Positions 34,943-45,108 of a stretch of 64,000 nucleotides of DNA are shown here, one piece after another; within the stretch, counting starts at the first letter, position 1, and each line of letters starts with the position of its first letter. The stretch spans positions 1,116,001 through 1,180,000 of the forward strand of contig NZ_CP026101.1 in the NCBI RefSeq assembly GCF_002902945.1, written 5' to 3'. The position numbers and the translations under genes are program-made. Origin of the DNA: Paraburkholderia caribensis. Lineage in GTDB: Bacteria; Pseudomonadota; Gammaproteobacteria; Burkholderiales; Burkholderiaceae. The notes below the pieces were generated by a model, which was given only the letters and a program-made list of their open reading frames with translations, was not told where the DNA came from and did not search any database.

Positions 34943-35179
34943 ATGGAAATTCAGATTCACAAGGAAGTGGATGCGCGCGGTCTGAACTGTCCGCTGCCCA
35001 TTCTGCGCGCCAAGAAGGCGCTGGCTGATATGGAAAGTGGTCAGATTCTTAAGGTGCTGGCTACCGATCCCGGCTCGCAGCGGGATTTTGCTGCGTTTTC
35101 TAAGCAGACTGGGAATGAGATTGTTGAGGTGACGACTACGTCGGATAAGGTTTTTGTGTTTTTAATGCGGAGGCGGTAG
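34943..35179 (+). CDS. TusA-family sulfurtransferase-like protein
   Basis: A 78-residue protein of the SirA/TusA fold. The diagnostic CPxP motif is NCPLPILRAKKAL with Cys16. The rest (GQILKVLATDPGSQRDFAAFSKQTGNEIVE) matches the family along its whole length. TusA relays sulfur for tRNA thiolation, molybdenum cofactor or other sulfur carriers in the cytoplasm. The start has AAGG a little far upstream. It is a single gene here, with no cysteine desulfurase or tusBCD next to it. Repeat element B begins just after it. Confidence 0.9.
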   Translation: MEIQIHKEVDARGLNCPLPILRAKKALADMESGQILKVLATDPGSQRDFAAFSKQTGNEIVEVTTTSDKVFVFLMRRR

Positions 35180-35244
35180 GGGTTTTTTTGGCTTTTTGCC
35201 TGCGGCGCTTTGTTGTCTTGCTTCACGCGTCCCGCCTGTGCGTT

Positions 35245-35918
35245 TGCCTTTTCGCCGGCATCCGCGTTACGTTAGCGTGCTTCACGCGTCGCCCCTGTGC
35301 GGGGCGGCACCTACTTTTCTTTGCCGCCGCAAAGAAAAGTAGGCAAAAGAAAGCGGCTCACACCGCGAATTCTTGACGTTTGCCCACGGGCCCCCACCGT
35401 CCCCGCACTTCACATGGCAACGCACCGGTTCGCGTGCGTTGCCAACGTTCTCTCTGTACGTCTCAGCCGCCTCATATACCCGCGTCACTGCACGCCGTTC
35501 CAGACAGTCTGCCGCCGCACAGGTGGCAAACTGTGTGTCGGCCTTCGCGCCATACGCGCATCACTCCGGACTGGGTAGCAGGATTGGTGTTTCTGGTAAG
35601 AGCGGCAACGTATGTGGTGCGACAACCTACACACAGTTTGCCACCTGGGCGGCATGTACCATTCGCTGCCGCTGGCCCGAGTACGGGTGTTCGAAGCGGG
35701 TGAGGCGTTCATTCGAAGCGCGGGCAACGGGCACCGACGAGGGCACTGGTGTGTGAAGGATGGGGACGCTGGGGGCCCGTGGATAAGAACACGGGCTGGC
35801 GGTGTGAGCCGCTTTCTTTTGCCTACTTTTCTTTGCGGCGGCAAAGAAAAGTAGGTGCCGCCCCGCACAGGGGCGACGTCTGAAGCACGCTAACGAATCG
35901 CGGATGCCAGTGAATAGG
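35245..35918. repeat. Nested inverted-repeat element B
   Basis: Same architecture as element A: outer arms with the CTACTTTTCTTTGC hairpin, inner 28-base arms at 35514-35541 and 35626-35653, and a conserved core. Here the left inner arm differs from the right at a few bases. The stretch 35276-35878 (603 bases) corresponds to 45326-45928 in inverted orientation; every open frame I compared across it, in both orientations, is identical. It lies between convergent tusA-like and galU genes. Its own short frames are not considered genes. Confidence 0.92.
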
Positions 35919-35984
35919 CAAACGCCGAGCGCGAATTGCATGATGCCGCGACGCAAACCACCCCAGCGTCGCAGACAACAAAAA

Positions 35985-36866
35985 TCACCCTTCCAGCACT
36001 GGCGACCGAGTCCGCAAATACTCTTCAAAATCAGCAGCCACTTCCGGATGCCGCAGCGCAAACTCAACAGTCGCCTTCAGATACCCAAGCTTGCTACCGC
36101 AATCAAATCGCGTCCCGTGGTACTTATAAGCGAGCACCTGCTCATCAGCGAGCAAAGACTGAATCGCATCCGTGAGCTGCAGCTCACCACCCGCACCCGG
36201 CTTCAACGCACGAATATGATCGAAGATACGCGGCTTCAAAACATACCGCCCAACCACGCCCAGGTTAGAAGGCGCAACCTCAGGCGCCGGCTTCTCCACA
36301 ATGCCTGACATCTTGATAATGGCGTCTTCCCACTCCTTGCCATCAACAATCCCATACGACCGCGTCTCCGACGCCGGAATCTCTTCAACACCGATCACCG
36401 AGCTGTGATAGTGATCGAACACCTCGATCATCTGCTGCATCACAGGCGGCTTGCCGTACAGCAAGTCATCCGCAAGAATCACCGCGAACGGATTGTCGCC
36501 AACCAGCTTCTCCGCGCACAGCACCGCGTGGCCCAGACCCAGTGCCTCAGGCTGACGCACATAAAAACAGTCCACATGGCTCGGCTTGATGCTGCGCACC
36601 AGCTCCAGCAGCTTCGCCTTGCCGCGCGCTTCCAGCTCCGCCTCGATTTCATACGACTTGTCGAAATGGTCCTCGATCGCACGCTTGCTGCGGCCCGTCA
36701 CGAAGATCATCTCGGTGATGCCGGCCGCCATCGCTTCCTCAACGGCATACTGGATCAGCGGCTTGTCGACGATAGGCAGCATTTCCTTCGGGCTGGCCTT
36801 GGTGGCAGGGAGGAAGCGGGTGCCGAGACCCGCGACCGGAAAGACCGCCTTTGTAACTTTTAGCAT
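35985..36866 (-). CDS. galU: UTP-glucose-1-phosphate uridylyltransferase
   Basis: A 293-residue nucleotidyltransferase making UDP-glucose from UTP and glucose-1-phosphate, for cell-surface polysaccharides and trehalose. The nucleotide-binding N-terminus is AVFPVAGLGTRFLPATKASPKEMLP (residues 7-31). Other conserved regions are RQPEALGLGHAVLCAE, FAVILADDLL, and GVVGRYVLKPRIFD. The final GTRFDCGSKLGYLKATVEFAL is typical. Complete and of normal length. It is followed on the same strand direction from valS by a 71-base gap. Confidence 0.96.
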   Translation of the reverse strand: MLKVTKAVFPVAGLGTRFLPATKASPKEMLPIVDKPLIQYAVEEAMAAGITEMIFVTGRSKRAIEDHFDKSYEIEAELEARGKAKLLELVRSIKPSHVDCFYVRQPEALGLGHAVLCAEKLVGDNPFAVILADDLLYGKPPVMQQMIEVFDHYHSSVIGVEEIPASETRSYGIVDGKEWEDAIIKMSGIVEKPAPEVAPSNLGVVGRYVLKPRIFDHIRALKPGAGGELQLTDAIQSLLADEQVLAYKYHGTRFDCGSKLGYLKATVEFALRHPEVAADFEEYLRTRSPVLEG

Positions 36867-36937
36867 GTGTGTACCCTGCGTCCTCTGGTTTGGGATGCGC
36901 GCCGGCGCCAGGTGGCCCGGTGCGCATGCAGCGTCAA

Positions 36938-39817
36938 TCAGGCAGGCAAGCGCGACAGTTGTGCCGTCAGCTTGCCAATCGTGGTCTGGTATTCTGCCAG
37001 CCTTTTCTGCTCCTGCTCAACGACCGCCGGCGGCGCTTTTGCAACAAAACTCTCGTTCTGCAGCTTGGCGTTACATTTCGAAACCTCTGCGTTCAGTCTC
37101 GCAATCTCTTTTGACAGGCGCTCGCGCTCGGCGGCGACGTCGATCTCCACCTTCAGCACCAGCTTGTCTGTCCCTACGATAGCAATCGGCGCGCCATGTG
37201 CCTGCGCATCCAGCGTTGCCTCGTCGGCGATGATCTGCACTTCGGACAAACGCGCCAACGCCTGGGCATAAGCCGCGAACGACGCCAGACGCTCCGCATT
37301 GCCCGTCGCCAGCAGCGGCACCCTGGTCGCCGGCGACAGGTTCATCTCGCCGCGCAGGTTCCGGCACGCGTCGACCACGGCTTTCAGATCGGCGGCCCAT
37401 TGCTCGGCCGATTCGTCGATCTTGCCCGGCTCGGCGATCGGATAGGGCTGCGTCATGATCGACGCTTCGCCTTCCGCACAACCTTCCGGGTACTTCGCCG
37501 CGAGCGGCGCCACCTTTTGCCACAACGCTTCCGTAATGAAAGGAATCACCGGGTGCGCGAGACGCAGCACCGTTTCGAGCACCCGCAACAGCGTGCGGCG
37601 CGTGGCGCGCTGCTGCTCGGGCGTGCCCGTCTGGATCTGCACCTTTGCCAGTTCGAGATACCAGTCACAGTATTCGTCCCACACGAACTTGTATAGGGCG
37701 TTTGCCACATTGTCGAAACGATAGTCGGCAAAGCCCTTTTCGACTTCGGCTTCGACGCGCTGAAGCAGCGACACGATCCAGCGGTCCGCCTGCGAGAAGT
37801 CCGTGTAGCCGCCCGGGCCGCAATCGCCCGGCTGGCACGCGCCCGGCTTCGAGAAGCCGCAGTCGTGGCCTTCGCAGTTCATCAGCACGAAGCGCGTCGC
37901 GTTCCACAGCTTGTTGCAGAAGTTGCGATAGCCTTCGCAGCGCGCGAGGTCGAAGTTGACGTTGCGGCCGAGCGTCGCCATCGACGCCATCGTGAAGCGC
38001 AGCGCATCCGTGCCGAACGCGGGAATGCCTTCGGGGAATTCCTTGCGCGTTTTCTTTTCGATGGTCGCGGCCTGCTTCGGATTCATCAGCCCCGTGGTGC
38101 GCTTCGCGACCAGCGCATCGAGGCCGATGCCGTCGACGATATCGATCGGGTCGAGCGTATTGCCCTTGCTCTTCGACATCTTCTGGCCTTCGGCGTCGCG
38201 CACCAGACCGTGCACGTAGACGGTGTCGAACGGCACCTTGCCGGTGAAGTGCGTGGTCATCATGACCATGCGCGCGACCCAGAAGAAGATGATGTCGAAA
38301 CCCGTCACCAGCACCGACGAAGGCAGAAACGCCTTCAGTTCGGGCGTCTCGTTCGGCCAGCCGAGCGACGAGAACGGCACGAGCGCCGACGAGAACCACG
38401 TGTCGAGCACGTCTTCATCGCGCTTGAGCGAGCCCTTGTAGCCTGCAGCGTCAGCCTTGGCGCGGGCTTCGTCTTCCGTCTTCGCGACGAAGATTTCGCC
38501 GTTCTCGCCATACCACGCGGGAATCTGATGGCCCCACCACAATTGACGCGAAATGCACCAGTCCTGGATGTTTTCGAGCCACTGGTAGTAAGTGGTCGTC
38601 CAGTTTTCCGGCACGAATTTGATCTGGCCGTTGCGCACCACGTCGAGCGATGTTTCCGTGATCGACTTGCCCGGATTGAAGGTGCCTTCCGGCGCGGGCT
38701 TGGTCATGGCGACGAACCATTGGTCCGTGAGCATCGGCTCGATGACCACGTTCGTACGGTCGCCGCGCGGCACCATGAGCTTGTGCGGCTTGACGGATTC
38801 GAGCAGCCCGAGCGCTTCGAGATCCGCGACGACCTGCTTGCGCGCTTCGAAGCGGTCCAGGCCGCGATATTTTTCCGGCGCGTTGTCGTTGATCTTCGCG
38901 TCGAGCGTGAGGATTTCGATCTGCGGCAGCTTGTGGCGCTGGCCGACCTGATAGTCGTTGAAATCGTGCGCGGGCGTGACCTTCACGACACCCGTGCCGA
39001 ATTCGCGATCCACGTAGTCGTCGGCGATGATGGGGATTTCGCGATCCGTGAGCGGCAGCTTGACGGTCTTGCCGATCAGATGCGCGTAGCGCTCGTCTTC
39101 CGGGTGAACCATCACGGCGACGTCGCCGAGCATGGTTTCAGGGCGCGTCGTGGCGACTGTCAGATGGCCCGAGCCGTCCGCGAGCGGGTACTGGATGTGC
39201 CACAGGTGGCCGTTCTCCTCCTCGCTGACCACTTCGAGATCGGACACGGCCGTGAGCAGCACCGGGTCCCAGTTCACGAGGCGCTTGCCGCGGTAGATCA
39301 GGCCCTGTTCGTAAAGGCGCACGAACACTTCGCGCACGGCAGCCGACATCTTGTCGTCCATCGTGAAGTATTCGCGCGACCAGTCGATCGATGCGCCCAG
39401 GCGCCGCACCTGGCTGGTGATGATCGAGCCGGACTGCTGCTTCCATTCCCACACGCGTTCGGTGAATTTTTCGCGGCCGAGGTCGTGGCGCGACACGCCC
39501 TGCGCGTCCAGTTGACGCTCGACGACGATCTGCGTCGCGATGCCCGCGTGGTCCGTGCCCGGCACCCACAGCGTGTTTTCGCCCAACATGCGGTGGTAGC
39601 GCGTCAGGCCGTCCATGATCGTCTGGTTGAACGCGTGACCCATGTGCAGCGTGCCCGTGACGTTGGGCGGCGGCAACTGGATCGAGAAATTCTTGCGGCC
39701 CGGCTCCATGGTCGGAGCGGCGTAGCCGCGTTTTTCCCATTCGGGGCCCCATTGGGCCTCGATCGTCTGCGGCTCGAAACTCTTGGCCAGCGTGCTGTCG
39801 CTTGTCGTCATCGTCAA
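36938..39817 (-). CDS. valS: Valyl-tRNA synthetase
   Basis: A 959-residue class I synthetase charging tRNA-Val, with an editing domain that clears threonine. The catalytic signatures are HMGH at residues 58-61 (PPPNVTGTLHMGHAFN) and KMSKSKGNTLDP in the second half. The CP1 editing domain includes VATTRPETMLGDVAVMVHPEDERY. A C-terminal coiled coil (ERERLSKEIARLNAEVSKCNAKLQNE, then QEQKRLAEYQTTIGKLTAQL) ends the protein, as expected for ValRS. Starts at 39817 or 39811 are both possible. It lies upstream of galU in the same direction; no functional link is evident. Confidence 0.98.
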   Translation of the reverse strand: MTMTTSDSTLAKSFEPQTIEAQWGPEWEKRGYAAPTMEPGRKNFSIQLPPPNVTGTLHMGHAFNQTIMDGLTRYHRMLGENTLWVPGTDHAGIATQIVVERQLDAQGVSRHDLGREKFTERVWEWKQQSGSIITSQVRRLGASIDWSREYFTMDDKMSAAVREVFVRLYEQGLIYRGKRLVNWDPVLLTAVSDLEVVSEEENGHLWHIQYPLADGSGHLTVATTRPETMLGDVAVMVHPEDERYAHLIGKTVKLPLTDREIPIIADDYVDREFGTGVVKVTPAHDFNDYQVGQRHKLPQIEILTLDAKINDNAPEKYRGLDRFEARKQVVADLEALGLLESVKPHKLMVPRGDRTNVVIEPMLTDQWFVAMTKPAPEGTFNPGKSITETSLDVVRNGQIKFVPENWTTTYYQWLENIQDWCISRQLWWGHQIPAWYGENGEIFVAKTEDEARAKADAAGYKGSLKRDEDVLDTWFSSALVPFSSLGWPNETPELKAFLPSSVLVTGFDIIFFWVARMVMMTTHFTGKVPFDTVYVHGLVRDAEGQKMSKSKGNTLDPIDIVDGIGLDALVAKRTTGLMNPKQAATIEKKTRKEFPEGIPAFGTDALRFTMASMATLGRNVNFDLARCEGYRNFCNKLWNATRFVLMNCEGHDCGFSKPGACQPGDCGPGGYTDFSQADRWIVSLLQRVEAEVEKGFADYRFDNVANALYKFVWDEYCDWYLELAKVQIQTGTPEQQRATRRTLLRVLETVLRLAHPVIPFITEALWQKVAPLAAKYPEGCAEGEASIMTQPYPIAEPGKIDESAEQWAADLKAVVDACRNLRGEMNLSPATRVPLLATGNAERLASFAAYAQALARLSEVQIIADEATLDAQAHGAPIAIVGTDKLVLKVEIDVAAERERLSKEIARLNAEVSKCNAKLQNESFVAKAPPAVVEQEQKRLAEYQTTIGKLTAQLSRLPA

Positions 39818-39978
39818 AATCTGCCGGAAAATGCGTGGAAAGATGCCTGAAACCTTGAATTATAAAGGGATGCGGCAGCGGCGGGCCGCGCTTGCCTGCG
39901 CGCCCGCGCATCGCGGGCGCGAGCGGCGCTGGAATCGGGGGCGGAAATCGCGCGGCGGGCAGCAATGTCTCACGGTCT

Positions 39979-39984
39979 TATAAT
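39979..39984 (+). promoter_or_regulatory. Candidate -10 box of uvrD
   Basis: TATAAT 41 bases upstream of the chosen uvrD start. Its position inside any longer uvrD frame supports the downstream start at 40025. No good -35 was seen. Confidence 0.45.
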
Positions 39985-40024
39985 GACGGACCACCCGCCG
40001 CAACCGTTGTTTCTTCTCTCATCC

Positions 40025-42391
40025 ATGCCCGAACTGCTCGCGAACCTGAACCCCGAACAACACGCCGCCGTCACGCTGCCGAACGAACCGGCGCTCATTC
40101 TGGCTGGCGCAGGCAGCGGCAAGACGCGCGTGCTGATCACACGGATCGCATGGCTGATCCAGCAAGGCCTGGCATCGCCGCCGACCATTCTCGGCGTCAC
40201 CTTCACGAACAAGGCCGCGCGCGAAATGATGTCGCGCCTGTCGGCGCTGCTGCCCATCGACACACGCGGCATGTGGATCGGCACGTTCCACGGCCTGTGC
40301 AACCGGATGCTGCGCGCGCATTACCGCGACGCCGGCCTGCCGCAGACCTTCCAGATTCTCGATACCGCGGACCAGCTCTCCGCGATCAAGCGCCTGATGA
40401 AGGGCCTGAATATCGACGACGAGAAATATCCGGCGAAGAACCTGCAGTACTTCATCAACAACGCGAAGGAGCAGGGGCTGCGCGCGAAGGACGTCGACGC
40501 GTCCGACAACTTCAACCGCAAGTTCGTCGAACTGTATGAAGCGTACGACCAGCAGTGCCAGCGCGAAGGCGTCGTCGATTTTCCGGAACTGCTGCTGCGC
40601 TGCTACGAACTGCTGTCGTACAACCCGCCGCTGCGCGCGCATTACCAGGCGCGCTTCCGTCATATTCTGGTGGACGAGTTTCAGGACACGAACAAGCTTC
40701 AATACGCGTGGCTCAAGCTGCTGGCGGGCGAGCACAACGCGATCTTCGCGGTCGGCGACGACGACCAGTCCATCTATGCGTTTCGCGGCGCGAACGTCGG
40801 CAATATGCGTGACTTCGAGCAGGAATTCAAGGTTCGCAACCTGATCAAGCTGGAGCAGAACTACCGCTCGCACGGCCATATTCTCGATGCCGCGAATCAT
40901 CTGATCGCGAACAATTCGCGGCGGCTCGGCAAGAACCTGCGCACCGACGCGGGCCACGGCGAGCCCGTGCGCGTCTACGAGGCTGCGACGGATTCGCAGG
41001 AAGCCGGCTGGATTGTCGAGGAGATTCGCGCGCTGATCAGCACGGGCGCGTCGCGCAGCGAGATCGCCGTGCTGTACCGGAGCAACGCGCAGTCGCGGAC
41101 GATCGAACATACGCTGGTGAACGCCGGCATTCCGTATCGCGTGTATGGCGGCTTGCGCTTTTTCGAGCGTCAGGAGGTGAAGCATGCGCTCGCGTATCTG
41201 CGCCTGATCGACAATCCGAACGACGACACGGCCTTCGCGCGCGTGGTCAATTTCCCGACGCGCGGCATCGGCGCGCGCTCGATCGAACAGCTGGCGGATG
41301 CGGCGCGTCTCTACAACACGTCGATGGCGGTGGCGATTCCGTACGTGACGGGCAAGGCGGGCACGAGCCTCGGCGGCTTCGCGAACCTGATCGCGAAGAT
41401 GCGCGCCGAAACGGCACAGATGAGCCTGCCTGAAACGGTCGAGTACGTGGTGCGCGCAAGCGGCCTGTCCGAGTTCTATCAGAACGAGCGCGAAGGGCAG
41501 GACCGGCTCGAGAACTTGCAGGAACTGGTGAACGCGGCGACGGCTTTCGTCAGTGAGGAAGGCTACGGCCTCGATACGCCCGCACGCTCGATTCCGCTGC
41601 GCCCGGGCGCGACGGCGGCGCCCGAACTGGTCGTCGCGACGGACGATTCCGGCGTCGACGTGCTCGACGCCGCGAATCCCGCCGACCCGGCACAGAATCC
41701 GGACACGATGACACCGCTTGCGGGCTTCCTGTCGCACGCATCGCTGGAAGCGGGCGACAACCAGGCGCAGGCCGGCCAGGAAGCCGTGCAGCTGATGACG
41801 GTGCACGCGGCCAAGGGCCTCGAATTCACGGCGGTGTTCATCACCGGCCTCGAGGAAGGGTTGTTCCCGCACGAGAACAGCGCGATGGAAGCCGACGGCC
41901 TGGAAGAAGAGCGCCGCCTGATGTATGTCGCGATCACGCGCGCGAAGGAGCGGCTGTATCTGTCGTTTGCGCAGAGTCGGATGTTGCATGGCCAGACGCG
42001 CTACAACATCCGCTCGCGCTTCTTCGACGAATTGCCGCAGGAAACGCTCAAATGGCTGACGCCAAAGGTCGAAGCGGGCGCGCGTTGGGGCGGCCGTGCC
42101 GATAACGCGGGCTGGGGCCGCGACTGGTTTTCGCGGCCGGACCGTCAGCAGGGTTATGGCGGCGGCGCGTCGACGGTGGCGAGCGCGCCTTTGCCCGCGT
42201 TCGCGAACGAGCAGCGCGCCGCGGACACGGGCTTCCGCGTCGGCCAGCAGGTGTTCCACACCAAGTTCGGCGAAGGCACGGTCACCGCGCTCGAAGGCGG
42301 TGGCGCCGACGCCAAGGCGCAGGTCAAGTTCAAGCGCCACGGCGAGAAATGGCTTGCGCTGGCCGTCGCGAAGTTGCAGGCAGTCGAATGA
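40025..42391 (+). CDS. uvrD: UvrD-type DNA helicase (helicase II)
   Basis: A 788-residue superfamily I 3'-5' helicase used in nucleotide excision and mismatch repair. Motifs in order: Q-region LNPEQHAAV, Walker A AGAGSGKTR (Lys33), GVTFTNKAAREM, Walker B HILVDEFQDTN, GDDDQSIYAFRGA, LEQNYRS, LMTVHAAKGLEFTAVFI, and VAITRAKERLYLSFA. The final 55 residues (RVGQQVFHTKFGEGTVTALEGGG) form the Tudor-like tail that binds RNA polymerase. It is complete. The nucleosidase gene overlaps its stop by four bases (ATGA), so they are co-translated. Confidence 0.97.
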   Translation: MPELLANLNPEQHAAVTLPNEPALILAGAGSGKTRVLITRIAWLIQQGLASPPTILGVTFTNKAAREMMSRLSALLPIDTRGMWIGTFHGLCNRMLRAHYRDAGLPQTFQILDTADQLSAIKRLMKGLNIDDEKYPAKNLQYFINNAKEQGLRAKDVDASDNFNRKFVELYEAYDQQCQREGVVDFPELLLRCYELLSYNPPLRAHYQARFRHILVDEFQDTNKLQYAWLKLLAGEHNAIFAVGDDDQSIYAFRGANVGNMRDFEQEFKVRNLIKLEQNYRSHGHILDAANHLIANNSRRLGKNLRTDAGHGEPVRVYEAATDSQEAGWIVEEIRALISTGASRSEIAVLYRSNAQSRTIEHTLVNAGIPYRVYGGLRFFERQEVKHALAYLRLIDNPNDDTAFARVVNFPTRGIGARSIEQLADAARLYNTSMAVAIPYVTGKAGTSLGGFANLIAKMRAETAQMSLPETVEYVVRASGLSEFYQNEREGQDRLENLQELVNAATAFVSEEGYGLDTPARSIPLRPGATAAPELVVATDDSGVDVLDAANPADPAQNPDTMTPLAGFLSHASLEAGDNQAQAGQEAVQLMTVHAAKGLEFTAVFITGLEEGLFPHENSAMEADGLEEERRLMYVAITRAKERLYLSFAQSRMLHGQTRYNIRSRFFDELPQETLKWLTPKVEAGARWGGRADNAGWGRDWFSRPDRQQGYGGGASTVASAPLPAFANEQRAADTGFRVGQQVFHTKFGEGTVTALEGGGADAKAQVKFKRHGEKWLALAVAKLQAVE

Positions 42392-43176
42392 GCGCGCTGC
42401 CGTCCGAAGCGACGATTCCGCGCCGTCCGCTCGGCGTGATGGCGGCGCTGCCCGAGGAGCTGGGCGATCTCGTCGCGGCGATGCGCGCCGAGGGTGCAGT
42501 CGAAACGATCACGCACGGCAAGCGCGACTATCACATCGGCACGGTGCACGGCGCGCCATGCGTCGTGACGCTGGGCCGGGTCGGCAAGGTCGCGGCGGCG
42601 GCGACCGTGAGCGCGCTGATCCATGCGTTCGATGTCGAGGCCGTGGTGTTCACGGGCGTGGCGGGCGGCGTCGGGCCGACGGTGCGAATCGGCGATATCG
42701 TCGTGGCCGAAACGTTGATGCAGCACGATCTCGACGCGTCACCGCTGTTCCCGCGTTTCGAAGTGCCGCTGCTCGGCATCTCGCGCTTTGCCGCCGACGT
42801 GCCGTTGACGGCCGCGTTGGCCAACGCGTGCGAGCGTTTTGTCGAAGAAGAGGGCGCGGCGCTGTCACAGCGGTTTCTGACGGAGGCGGCGCCGACGGTG
42901 CATCGCGGCCTGATCATCAGCGGCGACCAGTTCGTGGCGAGCGCCACGTCCGTCGATCTCCTGCGCGCCGCGTTGCCCGATGCGCTCGCCGTCGAGATGG
43001 AAGGCGCGGCGATCGCGCAGGTCTGTTACGAGTACGGCGTGCCTTGCGCGATCGTGCGGACCATTTCCGATACGGCGGACGCACATGCGCCCGCATCGTT
43101 CGTCACGTTTCTGACCGAACTGGCGGGCACGTATTCGAGCGGAATTCTCAGGCGGTTCTTGTCGGCGCGCGGTTGA
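42388..43176 (+). CDS. 5'-methylthioadenosine/S-adenosylhomocysteine nucleosidase
   Basis: A 262-residue phosphorylase-fold enzyme that splits adenine from methylthioadenosine and S-adenosylhomocysteine. Visible family elements are LGVMAALPEELGDLV, VFTGVAGGVGPTVRIGDIVVAE, DQFVAS, the substrate-binding VEMEGAAIAQVCYEYGVPC, and RTISDTADAHAP with the catalytic Asp. It is about 30 residues longer than E. coli MtnN and belongs to a proteobacterial branch. Its start overlaps the uvrD stop, an unusual partner. It converges with prpE 24 bases further on. Confidence 0.9.
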   Translation: MSALPSEATIPRRPLGVMAALPEELGDLVAAMRAEGAVETITHGKRDYHIGTVHGAPCVVTLGRVGKVAAAATVSALIHAFDVEAVVFTGVAGGVGPTVRIGDIVVAETLMQHDLDASPLFPRFEVPLLGISRFAADVPLTAALANACERFVEEEGAALSQRFLTEAAPTVHRGLIISGDQFVASATSVDLLRAALPDALAVEMEGAAIAQVCYEYGVPCAIVRTISDTADAHAPASFVTFLTELAGTYSSGILRRFLSARG

Positions 43177-43200
43177 GACGCGCGCCTTTGTTCAGAAGAC

Positions 43201-45108
43201 TTACTTCGCGCCGAGCGCGGCTGCGACGGCGTCGCGAATCTGCTGCAATGCCGACGGGTCTTCGATAGTCGGCAGATCGCCGGGGTCGCGGCCTTCGGCG
43301 AGCGCCGCGATCGCGCGGCGCAAGAGTTTGCCGGAGCGTGTCTTCGGCAGCATCGACACCAGTACGACATGCGCGGGCCGCGCGATTGCGCCGAGATGGC
43401 GGTCGACGGTCGCGCACAGTTCGCCGGAGAGTTTTGCGCGCGCTTCATCGGACTCATACGCGCCGGCGTCGCGCACGACGACGAACGCCACGGCTGCCTG
43501 TCCCTTCACCTGATCGGTCACGCCGACCACGGCGACTTCCGCGACGGCCTTGTGCGCCGACAGCGCCTCTTCGATTTCACGCGTACCGAGGCGATGGCCC
43601 GCGACGTTGATCACGTCGTCGGTGCGGCCGAGGATCGTCACGTAGCCGTCTTCGTCCTGAATGCCCCAGTCGAATGTCGAATAGAGCTGCTGGTTCGGCA
43701 CGCTTTCCCAATACGTTTTGACGAAGCGCGCGTCGTCGCCCCACACGGTGGACATGCAGCCCGGCGGCAATGGATAGCCGAGCGTGATCACGCCTTTTTC
43801 GCCGGGCGCGCACGGCTCGCCCGTGTGCTCGTTGCGCAGCGTCAGGTCGTAGCCGTAGCAGGGCACGCCCGGCGAGCCGAGCTTTTGCGGCAGCGCTTCG
43901 ACGCCGCGCTGGATCGCGAGAATGGGCCAGCCGGTTTCCGTCTGCCAGAAGTTGTCGACGACGGGCTTACCGAGCGCATCGGCGATCCACGCAGCCGTTG
44001 GCTCGTCGAGCGGCTCGCCGGCGAGGAAGAGGGTGCGCAGGCTCGACAGATCGGCCTGTTTCAGAAGCGCCGGGTCCTGCTTTTTCAGCACGCGGATGGC
44101 GGTCGGCGCCGTGAACATCAGATTGATCCTGTGCTGCTCGACGAGCCGCCACCAGATGCCGCCGTCGGGACGAATGGGCGTGCCTTCGTACATGACGGTG
44201 GTGAGGCCCGCGATCAGCGGCGCGTAGACGATGTAGCTGTGGCCGACTACCCAGCCGACGTCGGACGCGGTGAACATGGTGTCGCCCGCCTTGCCCTGGA
44301 AGATGTATTCCATCGATGCCGCGAGCGCGACCGCATAGCCGCCGACATCGCGCTGCACGCCTTTCGGCTTGCCTGTGGTGCCGGACGTGTAGAGCACGTA
44401 AGACGGCTCCGTCGATTCGAGCCATTCGCACTGCACGTGCGCGTCGAAGAATTGCTCGCGCAGTGGCTCGTAGGCGACGAGATACGGCGCGTTCAGGCGC
44501 TCGGGCGCCAGTTGCCGGTCGATCAGCAGCACCTTGGGCGTCTTGTGTGTCGCGCGCGACAGCGCTTCATCGACGAGGGGCGTGTAGTCGATCACTTTGC
44601 CTGCGCGCGCGCCGGCGTCGGCTGTGACGATCAGCGCGGGTTTGGCGTCGTCGATGCGCGCGGCGAGATTCGGCGCGGCGAAGCCGCCGAACACCACCGA
44701 GTGGATCGCGCCGAGACGCGCGCATGCGAGCATCGCGAACACGGCTTCGGGGATCATCGGGAGATAGATGAGCACGCGGTCGCTGCGATTGACGCCGAGC
44801 GAGCGCATCACGGCTGCCATCCGGTTCACTTCGGCGTGCAGTTCGGCGTAGGTGTAGCGACGCTCGATGCCTGTTTCCGTCGATACGTAGACGAGTGCGT
44901 TCTGCTGTGCGCGCTGCGCGAGATGCCGGTCCACGGCGTTGTGGCAAAGGTTCGTTTTACCGCCGACGAACCAGCGCGCGAAGGGCGGGTTCGAGCGGTC
45001 GAGGACGGTGTGGAATGGTGTTTGCCAGTGGATACGGGTGGCTTCTTCGCGCCAGAAGTCGTCCGGGGCTTCGATCGAGCGGCGGTGGAATTCGCGGTAG
45101 GTGGTCAT
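43201..45108 (-). CDS. prpE: Propionyl-CoA synthetase (acetyl-CoA synthetase family)
   Basis: A 635-residue AMP-forming ligase that activates propionate, and probably acetate, to the acyl-CoA. Core motifs: HSVVFGGFAAPNLAARI (the PrpE form; Acs proteins have a different residue pattern here), YVLYTSGTTGKPKGVQRD for ATP binding, DNFWQTETGWPI, DDVINVAGHRLGTREIE, and the C-terminal PKTRSGKLLRRAI with the lysine regulated by acetylation in this family. The start at 45108 is conserved; longer in-frame starts extend into the repeat region. No prp genes are next to it. Confidence 0.93.
   Translation of the reverse strand: MTTYREFHRRSIEAPDDFWREEATRIHWQTPFHTVLDRSNPPFARWFVGGKTNLCHNAVDRHLAQRAQQNALVYVSTETGIERRYTYAELHAEVNRMAAVMRSLGVNRSDRVLIYLPMIPEAVFAMLACARLGAIHSVVFGGFAAPNLAARIDDAKPALIVTADAGARAGKVIDYTPLVDEALSRATHKTPKVLLIDRQLAPERLNAPYLVAYEPLREQFFDAHVQCEWLESTEPSYVLYTSGTTGKPKGVQRDVGGYAVALAASMEYIFQGKAGDTMFTASDVGWVVGHSYIVYAPLIAGLTTVMYEGTPIRPDGGIWWRLVEQHRINLMFTAPTAIRVLKKQDPALLKQADLSSLRTLFLAGEPLDEPTAAWIADALGKPVVDNFWQTETGWPILAIQRGVEALPQKLGSPGVPCYGYDLTLRNEHTGEPCAPGEKGVITLGYPLPPGCMSTVWGDDARFVKTYWESVPNQQLYSTFDWGIQDEDGYVTILGRTDDVINVAGHRLGTREIEEALSAHKAVAEVAVVGVTDQVKGQAAVAFVVVRDAGAYESDEARAKLSGELCATVDRHLGAIARPAHVVLVSMLPKTRSGKLLRRAIAALAEGRDPGDLPTIEDPSALQQIRDAVAAALGAK

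Noticed and set aside
39965..40024. Earlier in-frame start of uvrD
   Set aside because: It would place a TATAAT box inside the gene and add residues not expected for the family; the start at 40025 gives the conserved N-terminus.
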